Below are positions 1-10,530 of a stretch of DNA of 64,000 nt, piece by piece. Under the pieces are notes generated by a model. It made no database searches and had not been told where the DNA came from. It worked only from the letters and a program-made list of their open reading frames with translations. The stretch comes from Melampsora larici-populina 98AG31 (Eukaryota > Basidiomycota > Pucciniomycetes > Pucciniales > Melampsoraceae), in the NCBI RefSeq assembly GCF_000204055.1, contig NW_006768813.1, forward strand, positions 251,473 to 315,472, in the 5' to 3' direction. Within the stretch, counting starts at the first letter, position 1. Every line of letters begins with the position of its first letter. The position numbers were made by a program, and so were the translations under genes.

Positions 1-838
1 GAATTGAACAAATTCACGTCCAGATACGTTGGGTGGACTAATATGTTTAGGAGTTGAACTTGAACTTTCACACCAAACTGAACCTGATGGTTTTGAACGA
101 AGTGAACCTGTTAGTTTTGGATAACCTGTTGGAAGGGTTGAGACTGGTATACGAGATTCAAGATTGGGTGGAAGAGAAGAGATGATTAAAGCCATTGTTG
201 TATCTAATTGATTGATATGATGTGAAAGCTAAAGAAAAGTATATTAAAAAAATAGTCAATCTTTTTGTGATTTTTGAGTAGTTAGGAAAAGATTCGAAAG
301 AAACGGGCAAACTTACAGATTCGCAAGTCCCATTGACTACCCTGATCTTATCTTCACCACCAAGTTTATATTTTTCAATTTCACCCACAATTGATCGAAG
401 TAAAGTAAGACGTTGGTCAGGTCTCATAGATTCTGGTTTAAGAATTGAACCCAAAAGACGATCGAGTAAAGAATGAACATGAAGTAAAGGTGTATTGAGT
501 ACTGCGTCCAATTCCTTGAGATCCGATAATGATCTAGTGAGTGAAGGAGGGATCGAATCTAAAGTCTGTGATCCGATTCCAAAGATTTAATTAGTTTAAA
601 GAGATAGATTAAAAAGATAGAAAAGACTAACATCAGCAAAACCTTCGACTAAATGAACAGCTTGAGCAAATGATTCAGTTGCGATCATAGTATTGTTTTG
701 ATTAGAAGAAGATGAAGAAGCGGTAGTAGTAGTATTGATAGTAGGTAAAGAAGTCGATTGAAGTTGATTTGATGATGATGATGATTTGTTTGAAGTATTG
801 GTGATTTGATTGAGTCTTGAATGTTTAGGTGGTGCCAT
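1..838 (-). CDS. ING-family chromatin protein, N-terminal part (truncated by window edge)
   Basis: Seen: three exons on the minus strand, 632-838, 317-565 and 1-228 (continuing past the window edge), all joined in phase 0 with GTTAGT and GTAAGT donors. The protein starts at MAPPKHSRL with a Ser/Asn/Thr-rich, low-complexity stretch of about 50 residues. It then reads FADTLDSIPPSLTRSLSDL followed by KELD and a leucine-rich helical stretch. Known: this 'Leu-Pro-x-x-Leu ... Leu-x-Glu-Leu-Asp' pattern is the N-terminal ING histone-binding domain of Yng1, Yng2 and Pho23, which sit in NuA3, NuA4 and Rpd3 complexes and read H3K4 methylation through a C-terminal PHD finger. The PHD finger would lie outside the window, so the subtype cannot be decided. 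Exon 3 continues with a Ser/Pro-rich linker. A family other than ING is possible but less likely. Confidence 0.65.
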
Positions 839-959
839 TCTGATGATAAAAGTAAAGTAAAATAGAAAACTTAAACAATCGAATCAGAAATCAGAAATCA
901 GAAATACCAAATCAACTCATCGCATTCTCACTCTACATATCACCCACTAGTAATTAGTA

Positions 960-1029
960 CATACACTTTACACTTACACTTACACTTACACTTACACTGT
1001 AAATTACACATTACACTTACACTTTGACC
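960..1029. repeat. TTACAC-type short tandem repeat beside the hAT insertion
   Basis: About 60 bp are built from TTACAC/CTTACA units with a few interruptions, upstream of the ING gene start. The hAT element at 1030 is inserted at the end of this tract, and its 8-bp duplication CTTTGACC starts at 1022. Confidence 0.7.
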
Positions 1030-3831
1030 TAGGGCTGTGACCCGGACCCGACCCTGCCCGGCCGAATGGGCCCGGGTAATTTCTGGAAGCTGGCAGTCCC
1101 GGCCTCGGGGCAATTAAACCTAACAGGATGACAGAGACAAAGTGCCCGCGGGCGCCTCGGGCGCCCGAGCCGGACGCATGCCCGAGCCCTTTTCCCTCAC
1201 CAAACTCTCACGATAATCAAAGTTAATAGATTATCAATCAAGATATGCCATCTGGATCGACCCCGGTGACCAGATCCACCGGATTACTTCGCACGATGCA
1301 GTCATCTTCCCTTTCCGCCGCTGCTACTTCATCAATTACCCCTTCTGATTCAATTTCCGTAGTTTCTGACGCTACCACCACCCAACGCTTGTCGTGGGTT
1401 TGGACTTACTTTATACAAGAAGAAGTCTCAGGCGTCATGAAAAACGTTTGTCATGCGCAAGAAGGTTTCATCGACGCTATTAATCCTATGAACCAAGATC
1501 TCGAGGAAGTCCGGGTTTGCAACAAACCGTTAGCTCTTGATAGGCACTCTAGTACCAAATCGATGATACGTCATCTCTGGCGTGCTCATCATATTGTAGC
1601 CCCCATTCAAACCGATCAACCCACTGTCCAAGCCTTCTACATCGATGGCGAGCCGATTAAGGTAATGTAATTCTCTTCTCAACTTATTTTTCATCACTCG
1701 TTTTCTTATTCTTTTCTTCCTTTCTTTTTTTTCCCTTCTTTTGTTATCTTCCTTTGTTTTTAGGTCAAACCCCTCAGCCGAACCAACCTCAAGGATGCGC
1801 TCATCCGCATGGTTGTCAACCGAGAGATCCCGGTTTCGTTTGTTGATGCGTCCGAATTTCGCGAGATCATAAATATGATCAACCCTCACGCTTTCACCCT
1901 GTTGTCTAAACGCACAGCAATCTCCGATGGAATCTTGGACCACTTCCGATTAGCTCGAGCTAAGATCATGAATCTTCTTTCTAATGTCTCTCATGTCAGT
2001 ATCACCTGCGACGGGTGGACCTCTCCCACCAATATCGCCATGCTAGGCGTCACCGCTCATTGGATAACCGATACGTTTGAACTTTGTGGAATAACACTTG
2101 CCTTGAAGCCTATTGAAGGCCCTCACACCGGTACCAACCTTGCCACCATTCTCAAGGCTGTTCTAGATTCATTTTCGATCTCTCAACGTCTTTACTGCAT
2201 CACTGCCGATAACGCCTCCAACAATACCACCATGGGTCAAACCCTTTCCACCATGATTCCCCATTTCGACGCTTCCCAACATCTTCACGGGTGTGTAGCC
2301 CACGTGATCAATCTCGTGGCTAAGGCTGGACTGTCTGTCTTCGATCAAAAGAATGCCCCTACCGTGATCAATGCTCTCGATCCCGCTATTCCACACGATC
2401 ACACTTCGGTTCCATTGTTTGTCGAGGATACCTCGAATTCTGAGGTAGCAAGTGTCCTCACTCGAATTCGAGCCTTTCACCGGAAGATTAAACATTCGAG
2501 CCAACTCAAAACGTCACTCGACAATGCTATAGCAAGCTGTGCAACTGTTCCCAAAGTCGGTTTAGTCCACGAGGTCTCAACTCGTTGGTCTTCAACCCAC
2601 TCTTCTTTGGCTCGCTTCGTTCAGCTTAGAGTTGTCCTGGAGTACCAGTTCAACTGTAACCCAGCTCTTGAATGTTTCATACTCGACTACGATGAATGGA
2701 CTTTAGTTGAAAACTTGGTTGAGTTCTTATCTCCTCTAGCTGCTGTGACTTCAACCATCGAAGGCCATCTATACCCGACTTTTTCTCTCGTTATGCCTGA
2801 CTACCAGTGGCTCGTTGACCGCCTTGAACATGTAAGTTTTTTTCTTTTTTTTGTTCCTTTTTCGACTTTGTTTTTTGATATGTTACTAACATAACTCTTG
2901 TTTTGATTAGGCCTGGGCTGACTCCAAGTGTAAGGAACTTAAAGTTGCCATCATGCCGATGATAAAGAAGATCATCGGATACCAGGAGGCTGCCCAGAAA
3001 AAGGCAGTCTACATCTGTTCAGCCATCCTGGATCCTCGTCTTAAGCTCACCGCTGTCAAAGCCCAAACTATGGAGTCCCTCGGTTGGGGACATGAAGATC
3101 TTGTTTCTTACTTCACTGATCAGGCCACCCTATTCAAGGCTACTATTGACCCCGAAATCGAGATTGTGGAACCTGAGGAAACTATCCGACTTGATCGACC
3201 TCAGCATTACATCAAGCGACGCAAGACTGTCCCGATTGAACATGAGGTGAAGGAATACTTAACGGCCCCTCAAGAAGACGAGATTTGTAAACCCCTTGTC
3301 TACTGGAATCTTGCTGCGCGTCACTGGCCCAACTTAGCATGCATGGCGAGAGCAATGCTCGCTGTTCCTGCTACCAGTGCTCCATCCGAGTCCACATTTT
3401 CTAATGCCTTGAGGGTTATGAGTGATCACCGAGCCTCTTTTACTCCCACCAACCTTGAGGCTCAGGTTTGTTTGAAGAGCTGGAATAAGCTCAAGTAGTT
3501 GTTTATTTTTCAAGTTTTAAATCAGATTTATAAATTGTTTTTCTTTTCATTTCAAAGTCGGTTACTATGCTCCTAAAGCTTTTATAAAGAACGTTTACAT
3601 GAAGTTGAAATACAAATATATCCCCTTTCCGAGCATGTTTTGCTCTTACTTCTGAGCTTGTCCGCTCTTTTTGTGACTTACTTGCGAGCCTGGCCCTGAC
3701 TGGCCTCAAGGCCTGAAATCCGGGGCGTGCCCGGCTGCCCCGAGGAGATTTTGTAACATACTCGGGTCTCCTCGAGACCGGGTTCGGCCTCGGGGCGGCC
3801 CCGTCACACGCAGGGTCGGGTCACAGCCCTA
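1030..3831 (+). mobile_element. hAT-superfamily DNA transposon, apparently complete
   Basis: The element starts TAGGGCTGTGACCCG and ends CGGGTCACAGCCCTA, a perfect 15-bp terminal inverted repeat, with GC-rich subterminal DNA on both sides. The flanks carry a perfect 8-bp direct duplication, CTTTGACC, at 1022-1029 and 3832-3839, which is the hAT signature. The unit is 2,802 bp and holds one three-exon transposase gene without a visible lesion. Perfect duplications and an open gene suggest a fairly recent insertion. Confidence 0.92.
1245..3498 (+). CDS. hAT transposase (BED-like zinc finger, RNase H-like core, hATC domain)
   Basis: Seen: exons 1245-1661, 1764-2831 and 2911-3498, all phase 0, giving 690 residues. 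The N-terminus carries a BED-like Cys/His pattern (VCNKP ... MIRHLWRAHH, about residues 90-115). The catalytic core shows CDGWTSP (first Asp) and ITADNASNN (second Asp), followed by TRWSST. The C-terminus has the dimerisation signature of hATC: VPATSAPSESTFSNA, then the last conserved Trp at about 686. Known: these proteins excise and reinsert hAT elements by a hairpin mechanism. The start is the first ATG after the AT-rich leader and leaves the zinc finger intact. No stop or frameshift was found, so the protein may be functional. Confidence 0.9.
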
Positions 3832-3839
3832 CTTTGACC

Positions 3840-4453
3840 CCTTTACCCAGACCCCATATCGATATCATACTCATGGGCTATAGCAGGCTTGAAATTGCAT
3901 ATCTTGGAACCAAGCTTGTATTTACATGGAAGAATTGAGCAAGTTGCCTCAACGTAGAAGAGAAGTTCAACTATTCAATTTTATGAGCACAGCATCCCTG
4001 ATGTAGCTTGGCACGAATTTCCTGCCAATTTCCTCAACTTTGACGGGCAAGATTTTGAACAAACTGCATGAAATTGGTATCAAGAGAGTTTGGACTAGGA
4101 TAGATGAACAAATGTAAATGTATCTCGAGTGTAGAAAAACCATATGATCCCCTGATCAGATTTTACAAGTTGTTTAATGTCGAACATTACGTTAAGACAG
4201 CTCTTGTTCATGATTCTCCGTCAATATTTCAGATGAACCTTTTAACAAGTTTAGCAGTCACATGCTATTATATTTCAAGACAAAGATAAATTGTTAGATT
4301 TCTTAACTTTATCATACTTATAAGAGTAGATCCGACTTACACATAAATGGTTTTTGCCCAAACTTACGAGGGCAAATGAAAAAATCACTTTTAGCATTGC
4401 TACAGACTAAAGAATTCCGGATGATAAATAAAAATCAGTTAGCAAAAAGTTGA
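3840..4453. other. Intergenic stretch, no gene seen
   Basis: AT-rich sequence between the hAT element and the small secreted protein gene. Only short ORFs without recognisable features occur, the longest being 61 codons at 4104-4289 on the plus strand. Confidence 0.6.
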
Positions 4454-4984
4454 TCAATAAGAGAAAACAAATTGGAAGATGAATCGATGAAAAAAATAAT
4501 AATACTGACGGTAACTCTTTGAGTCGTAGTAACCATAGTTCACACAGTTTTGTGAAACGGCTGGTCCGTTTCCACTCTGAGGTACACAGCCAGTCCATGC
4601 AACAAATGGAGCGTCTGAAAAACCATTAAGTTCATCAAATGAATCAGATTCGAATCAAGTCACAATGCTATAGATAGACAGATTCGATGACAAAGTCTTT
4701 GTTGAACTTACTATCATGACTACACTTATTAAGACTACAAGTGCGGGTGTTCACATTCTGTTCATCCGTAGTACAATCTACAAAGCGAAAAAAAAAATCG
4801 TCAGAGGGTGTTTATGTAGATATAAGATAAAATTGTAGAAAGAAAAGAAAAGTGATTTACATGCGTGATCGGAATCCGTCTTGTATGCACCTTTACAATC
4901 GATGGCGTTGACTGAGATCATGTTGGTAAAGAAAGACATGGCGATACACATCACAACGATGGTGAGATAATTCTTGAAGGACAT
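4454..4984 (-). CDS. Small cysteine-containing secreted protein, effector candidate
   Basis: Seen: three exons on the minus strand, 4861-4984, 4712-4777 and 4454-4614, joined in phase 1 at both introns (donors GTAAAT and GTAAGT). The product is about 116 residues. Residues 1-27 form a hydrophobic signal peptide (MSFKNYLTIVVMCIAMSFF..., predicted cleavage near NAIDC). The mature part has six cysteines spread over about 65 residues and ends in a Tyr/Phe-rich tail. An extra GTCAGT donor lies just before the tail, so the last 20 residues may instead be intronic. Known: rust genomes hold hundreds of such short secreted Cys proteins. Inference: a host-interaction candidate. I do not recognise the family. 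Confidence 0.55.
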
Positions 4985-5320
4985 ATTGATGTAAGTGACG
5001 AATGAATTGATGATCTACTAGGATAGAATATAAAGATACATTAGGTCTTAGGTATACTTGATGTTGGTTGGTTAATTTGAGTGATCAAAAAGTAAAGGAC
5101 GACAGAACTGACCGATCTTCAGAGTCTTTTTGAGGAGGAGGAAAAGGATATTCCAAGAGTTGGAAATAGAAAAAAGAATTCTAGCGGTGTACTTTCTCAA
5201 GTTGGTATTCGGAGTAAAAAGATAAAGAAGAGTCCTTTGATGAAATTGGATAATCGAAAGATAGTGGCTGTAGTGGCAAAAAAGATGAATAATCTGCTTC
5301 TGGAAGGAAGAATAACTTCT

Positions 5321-5327
5321 TTTTATA
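5321..5327 (-). promoter_or_regulatory. TATA-like box upstream of the secreted protein gene
   Basis: TATAAAA on the minus strand about 340 bp upstream of the ATG at 4984. It would imply a long 5' leader or a leader intron, so the assignment is tentative. Confidence 0.3.
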
Positions 5328-5339
5328 CTCGAGAACAAG

Positions 5340-6640
5340 TTGTATCGTTACTACTTTGATGACGTATCATTGATTTACCAGGGTTTTATTGGTAGTAGTA
5401 CTAACCCTGGGCTAGTTTTGTAACCTTTTTTATCTCGTAGATTCAATGCAGAACCCCTTTACAGTTGATATCTGAGGTCCGTCATCGATTTTATGCCTCA
5501 CATTTTATCTGTGCTCTGAAAAGCACCTTAGCAAAGGGTCTTTGAGAAGACGCCAAGCTCAGCCTACAATACGCATTGGAAGAGTAAAGAAGCTCAAATT
5601 CCAAACTAGTACAAACCAAGACCAGCGAATGTGTCATTTGTGAAGCATGATGGACTGTGAAACAGTGATGAAGATATAGAGGTTTGAGGGAATCAAAAGC
5701 AAAGTCTTACAATCACGAACTGGTCATAAGAAAGTGAGAGTTGCCGCGTTCAAGACAAGTTCAGCGTTCACAGGTCCATAGACTTGAGCTTGAAGACGCC
5801 TGAAGGCCGACATAAAAATTGATCGATTTTTCCAAGATGCGTGACCTAAACTCAATGGAGTCCATCGTGGCAGTGGCGAGGCGTTTAGCGTGACCGAAAT
5901 TGTATGTATACCTTGCTCGTGTTGCCCCCGGAGAGCTGGCTCGGAGCGGCTCGACGCCTCGCCGTCTCGCCGCCGCCGTCATGAGTTGACCGGTGTCAGA
6001 GTAAAAGAGCAAACGCTCAAACTTGCAAAATCTCAGCATCTAAGTACGATCCAACCACAAAGAAGGGTGTGGAAGTACATAGCCGGGAGCTGGAGCATGT
6101 TCAGCCATGACAGCTGGGAGGAGACTTTGAAGTTTGTCGTTGAAAAGTGATCAGGTTTTCAGAGTCTCATATCGTATCCTTTAAAACGCGCGCGTCCAAC
6201 AGCAAACTATTTTCCATCGCAGAGTGTGCAGCTTGCTGGAGCACTTTAATCTCACCCAATGCCGGTGAGCAATTAATCCTCCTAGCTTAGCCCAAGCCCC
6301 ACCAGCCGCGAAACCCTCACTCCCGTTCGGAGATGTTTAATGATGTGTAGTATAACTTCGAGCGAAAGCTGTTCCTTCTTGGCTTGTATACACATTCATG
6401 ATACATACAAGAAAATGCTGACATGCTGTAGATTAGAAGATTAACCCAGTGACATTGTTCACTTCCGATAAAAGGTGCAAGTGAATGAGGTTACAAAAAA
6501 GTCCATAAAGCTATAATTGATGGTGTATAAAATATTTATCCCCATACGAGCTGCATGATAATGATGGTGTTGTGTTTCAAAGGTTCCCACTATATTTCAA
6601 CCCACACCGCGCGTAATTCGCGGTTTTCCTGTACGGATTC
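5340..6640. other. Intergenic stretch, no gene supported
   Basis: Two overlapping ORFs on opposite strands near 5761-6150 look like a GC-rich patch rather than coding sequence. No splice-linked reading frame or RNA gene was found. Confidence 0.5.
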
Positions 6641-6649
6641 GCAGTAGCC

Positions 6650-7250
6650 TTAGACTAAAGGAGGGTCAAGCCTTCATAGGAAAGAAGTCAGTTAGAGAAA
6701 GCAGTTGAATTCTGAGTAATGATGACTAACATTCTCCATTCGATAGGGGTACCTATATCAACAAACTGAAGTAGAGGGATTCCTTGTTGGTTAGAAAGTC
6801 TTTTGAGAAAGCAATTTAGCAAGCAAAAAAACTAACTGGTAAAACGATCTGCGCACAATCTTTTATGACATTGGGCTCTATGGGAAAGGTACAAAACCCA
6901 GCAACTGTGTAGGGTTTGTAGTCGGTGCCGTTGACCGAAACCTCTCTATAAAAGTGCGGATAGAGTCAGACCACTGGCGTCCATCTCAGATAGCATGGAT
7001 TGTCAACGTACATCTTGGTTCTGCAATTTTTTCTATCACAAGTATGCAGCAAGGGTAGCAAGGTTGAAATGTCAGTTTTCAATGTTCAATTACTTATAAT
7101 TGAGCCTGGCTAAATCTATCACGTGGCCTGCAGAACTAGCACGAGGGTGGTTACCCAGATGAGTTATACGCTTACTCGGTGTACCACCCAGGCTTGTAAC
7201 CAGGAAGTGGCGGAGTTCGTGTTTGATTTCCCACCCAAATGCATACTATA
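6650..7250 (-). CDS. Tentative multi-exon gene, probably a small extracellular protein
   Basis: Seen: the minus strand has a readable chain of short exons. One exon encodes EVSVNGTDYKPYTVAGF followed by a Cys-containing stretch ending DCAQIVLP, then a GTTAGT donor. After an intron with a CTAAC branch site and a pyrimidine-rich acceptor comes FVDIGTPIEWR. A last GTTAGT donor joins in phase to LDPPLV and a stop at 6650-6652. Upstream, an ATG reading MHLGGKSNTNSATSWLQAW ends in a GTAAGC donor near 7167, but I could not connect it in frame to the rest. The start and the number of 5' exons are therefore open. No family recognised. A decayed gene is also possible. Confidence 0.35.
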
Positions 7251-7598
7251 TGTTCTTCGAAAGTGCCCTTACAAAACTACACGCAGGAATGAAATGAGGA
7301 TTAGAGAAAGATATTTTGATCAAATTGAATCATGAAGAAACCTACTCTAGCAGTTTTCGCAATCGTAGAGTTTAAGCCGCTCGGACGCTGCAATCCAATG
7401 CGTCAATACTTCACAAGGAAATATGATAGGTGAGAGTGGGGGCCAAATAAGCGTACAACAGGTTTGGTTGGCTGAATAGTGTCTCGGGGAGCCAGCGAGA
7501 CTTGTTGACCCTGCTTTATCAAGCCTTCGGCTTCAGGCCACTTCAAAGAAATACAAGTCTACTCAGTGAATGTAACACAAGATTCAGATAAAATAAGC

Positions 7599-7850
7599 TT
7601 ATTGGGACGCAGAACCTACTGTGAGTGTCTGCTTTTGAACCTTTGTTGTTTTTATTCTTTTTGGTCTGGTGTTGTCCGTTGTTGTGGCCATTAGAGCGGC
7701 ATTGATATCATATGATCCTTGAACATCCAGAAAAGCGCATTGCGTTTCAATCTCAGGCTCAGATGGCTGTGCATTCGAAAGGGTACCTTGGAAGAAAACT
7801 AGAGCTACAAAGATGATAAATAACGAGGGAATATTCTTGTTTGCCAACAT
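7599..7850 (-). CDS. Small secreted protein, single exon
   Basis: Seen: an 83-residue ORF starting at the internal ATG at 7850 (MLANKNIPSLFIIFVALVFF...), chosen because it puts a typical signal peptide at the N-terminus with predicted cleavage near SNAQP. The mature chain is about 58 residues, has a single cysteine, is acidic at first and then Lys/Thr-rich. A TATA-like box lies about 115 bp upstream. An upstream in-frame start at 7910 would hide the signal peptide. Function unknown. It could be a secreted effector candidate or a truncated copy of a longer gene. Confidence 0.45.
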   Translation of the reverse strand: MLANKNIPSLFIIFVALVFFQGTLSNAQPSEPEIETQCAFLDVQGSYDINAALMATTTDNTRPKRIKTTKVQKQTLTVGSASQ

Positions 7851-7966
7851 CTCGATCGAAGTGCAGAAAGTAGTGAGGAAAATATTGCGATGTGAGGGAG
7901 ACAAAGTCAAACAACGAAGAGGTCATAATAAAATGCAAGTTATCATTTCGTAATATGTAATTGCGC

Positions 7967-7976
7967 TATATATAAA
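7967..7976 (-). promoter_or_regulatory. TATA-like box for the 7599-7850 secreted protein
   Basis: TTTATATATA on the minus strand, about 115 bp upstream of the proposed start codon, a spacing usual for fungal TATA promoters. Confidence 0.4.
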
Positions 7977-8588
7977 CCTGCAATTCAACGTGAGACTCTG
8001 AAGAGTCGTCAACTCGAAGTCTTGCGTGAAATTTGAAATCTTTGCCTCCTTGAAGTTGACCTTGCGTGACTAAGAGCATCTCCAACGCAGTCGGTATCTG
8101 TAAAACTCATACACATCCGAATTGGGCCTGCTGAAGAAGTACAGCAGGCTGTATTCGTTTTTGAGAATTGACTACCTCCAACGCGCACCTGAGGTGCCCC
8201 CACCCAAGGTTATGCGGCTGCCGTAAATGCCAGATACTTATCTTCCAAGTTGATAATAAGATGCCATCAATCACAATCGATGATGTGATCATCGATTGTG
8301 ATCGACTGAATGCGGGAATAAGATTACCACGTTCGTCCAATACGCGGCAACTCTGTCATTCCTCTGTCATTCTCCAAACGTCAAATTTTTCCTAGCGATT
8401 TCGAGAACTTGACACGAGAGAACCGCGAAGCTGAAAACGAGGGATCACACACATGGCAACTTGTGACAAATCATGTGCGCGCTGGAGGTTGGTTTTTGTG
8501 GCCAAACCGCTAAACGTAAATTACAGCTTACGTTTATGTCTAAATGGCTACGTTAAACTTACGTTTACAGAGTCGCGTTGGATGCTCT
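7977..8588. other. Gene-free stretch left of the Harbinger element
   Basis: Mixed sequence with no convincing coding frame. A short inverted repeat around 8274-8303 (ATCACAATCGATGATG with its reverse complement) and a repeated ACGTTTA motif near 8513-8568 are the only visible structure. Confidence 0.5.
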
Positions 8589-8784
8589 AAGGCCCTGTTT
8601 GGTATGGATTTCAGCGTTTATAAATGCGTTAATAATTAATAGATTTTGCAGTTGTAAAATCTATCATTTTTTGAAATCGCGTTTCAAAAGATGTAAACGC
8701 CGAAAGCCGCATTTCAAACGAGATTTTGCTCGATGGCGTTTGGTACGTACCACTCGCCATCTTTCACAATCAAAATTCTGCAAA

Positions 8785-10165
8785 ATGTCCGATCTGTCCG
8801 ACTCGCACGACTCGGATTCAATGAGTTCATCTATCGAGTACTCATCCTCCATTGAAGATTTGATCGACGACCCTGTGGACTACGGCGACGGTACCTCTTC
8901 CGAATCATCATCTTCCGACGAATCAGATATCCACATGGCCGCAGCAGCAGCAGTTGTAATTGAAGATATGCAGCGCGAGCAGCGCTATGCCAAGGTTCCT
9001 TGCAGGACTTCAGCTCTGAAAGGCTATGCTTACGAGAAGGAACTCCTTGAAGGGAGTAATGTCCGCTTCCTTGAGGTCTTGAAGCTGGAAAAGCATGCCT
9101 TCAAGCATCTTATGACCTACCTCAAGCCTTTATTGGAACCTTCAGAGCATGTATCAATCACTGAGCAAGTAATGATATTTTTATTCATCTCTGGTCATTC
9201 TCTTGAAATGAGACACGCTGCGGAACGATTCCAACATTCAACCGAAACAATCCATCGATATTTCCACATTGTGCGAGAAGCTCTGGAGGGACTTGTTGAT
9301 ACTGTGATCATTCAACCTGGACCTGAAGCTCCAATACCTGACGAAATAGCCGACAATCCAAAACTTAATCCGTGGTTCTCACATTGCATCGGAGCTCTTG
9401 ATGGCACCCCTATTGAAGCTCAGGTCAAGTTTGCTGACAGATCTAAACATCGAAATCAACATGGTACATTATCACAAAATGTCCTAGCAGCTTGTTCTTT
9501 TGACATGAAGTTCCTCTTTATTTACGCTGGAATTGGAGGTAGGGCACATGACTCCTTTGTGATCTCCAAAGCCCGTGAGAACGGTGCTTTCATCGTACCT
9601 GAAGGTGAAAATTTCTCTTAATGCTTTTTAAAGTTGGAGTTGAAATTCTAATTCAAATGTATTTGCAGGAAGATACTATTTAGGAGATTCTGGTTATGCC
9701 CATCACCCAGATGTCTTCATTCCCTACTCAGGCACACGATATCATCTTCAAGAATGGCACATTGGCAATCGTGCTCCACGCACTCCTCAAGAGCTTTACA
9801 ATTTACGTCATGCTACAGCACGGAATGTTATTGAGCGCATATTTGGTGTGATGAAAATGAGATCACAAGTTATGAAATTCATGCCTAGGTATGAGCTGGA
9901 AGTTCAATATTCCCTTGTGGTAGCATGTGCAGTTTTACACAATATAATACAAGAGGCTGGAGAAGACTATTTCTATGATGAGTTTGACCGGCTGCAAAGG
10001 GAGCAAGAGAATACTCAAAATTCAGAATGGGCACAGGCCAGAGCAAATGATAATTATGAAGAACCAGATCTTGGCATTCAAAATGAGGCACATGCTGCTC
10101 AGGACGCTATGGCACAGGCAATGTTTGATGAATATATGGCTCATCCTAGAAGACAATGGAGATAA
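8785..10165 (+). CDS. PIF/Harbinger DDE transposase
   Basis: Seen: exons 8785-9604 and 9669-10165, joined in phase 1 (donor GTGAAA, acceptor TTGCAG), 438 residues. The start was set at MSDLSDSHDS because the upstream in-frame extension is AT-rich terminal DNA of the element. An acidic Ser/Asp-rich N-terminus (residues 1-55) is followed by a helix-turn-helix-like region and the DDE_Tnp_4 core: IGALDGTPIEA (first Asp), RAHDSFVIS (second Asp), LGDSGYAHHP, and RNVIERIFGVMK (catalytic Glu). The C-terminus is Gln/Glu/Ala-rich. Known: Harbinger transposases cut DNA and need a Myb/SANT partner for nuclear import and end binding. No lesion is visible. Confidence 0.9.
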
Positions 10166-10480
10166 ACTATAGTTTAGTTTGTATTCAAATAGACTCAAGA
10201 AAATTTCAGATACAATTTCACAAAGAAGGTTTTTGATTTCAGTCAATGGAGATAAACTATAGTTTAGTTTGTATTCAAATAGACTCAAGAAAATTTCAGA
10301 TACAATTTCACAAAGAAGGTTTTTGATTTCAGTTAAAGAATATTTTAGATACAAATTCACAAAGTGAAATGTTTTTGATTTCAGTGAAGATGAATTGAAA
10401 TCTGGGTGGAATGATATTCAAATAGATTTCATTTTAGATACAAATTCAAAAAGTGAAATGTTTTTAATTTCAGTGGAGAT
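10154..10480. repeat. 90-bp tandem duplication plus diverged units after the transposase
   Basis: Two nearly identical 90-bp units start at 10154 and 10244. Each holds AGATACAATTTCACAAAG and GGTTTTTGATTTCAG. Two further diverged partial units follow to about 10480. The first unit overlaps the transposase stop codon. Confidence 0.85.
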
Positions 10481-10530
10481 GAATTAAAATTTGATGTTTA
10501 TGTTATTAGATCACAAGATAATGTAGATAC

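Noticed and set aside
5072..5338. 88-codon minus-strand ORF upstream of the secreted protein
   Set aside because: Lies in the presumed leader, rich in Phe/Leu/Ser from AT-rich sequence, no coding features.
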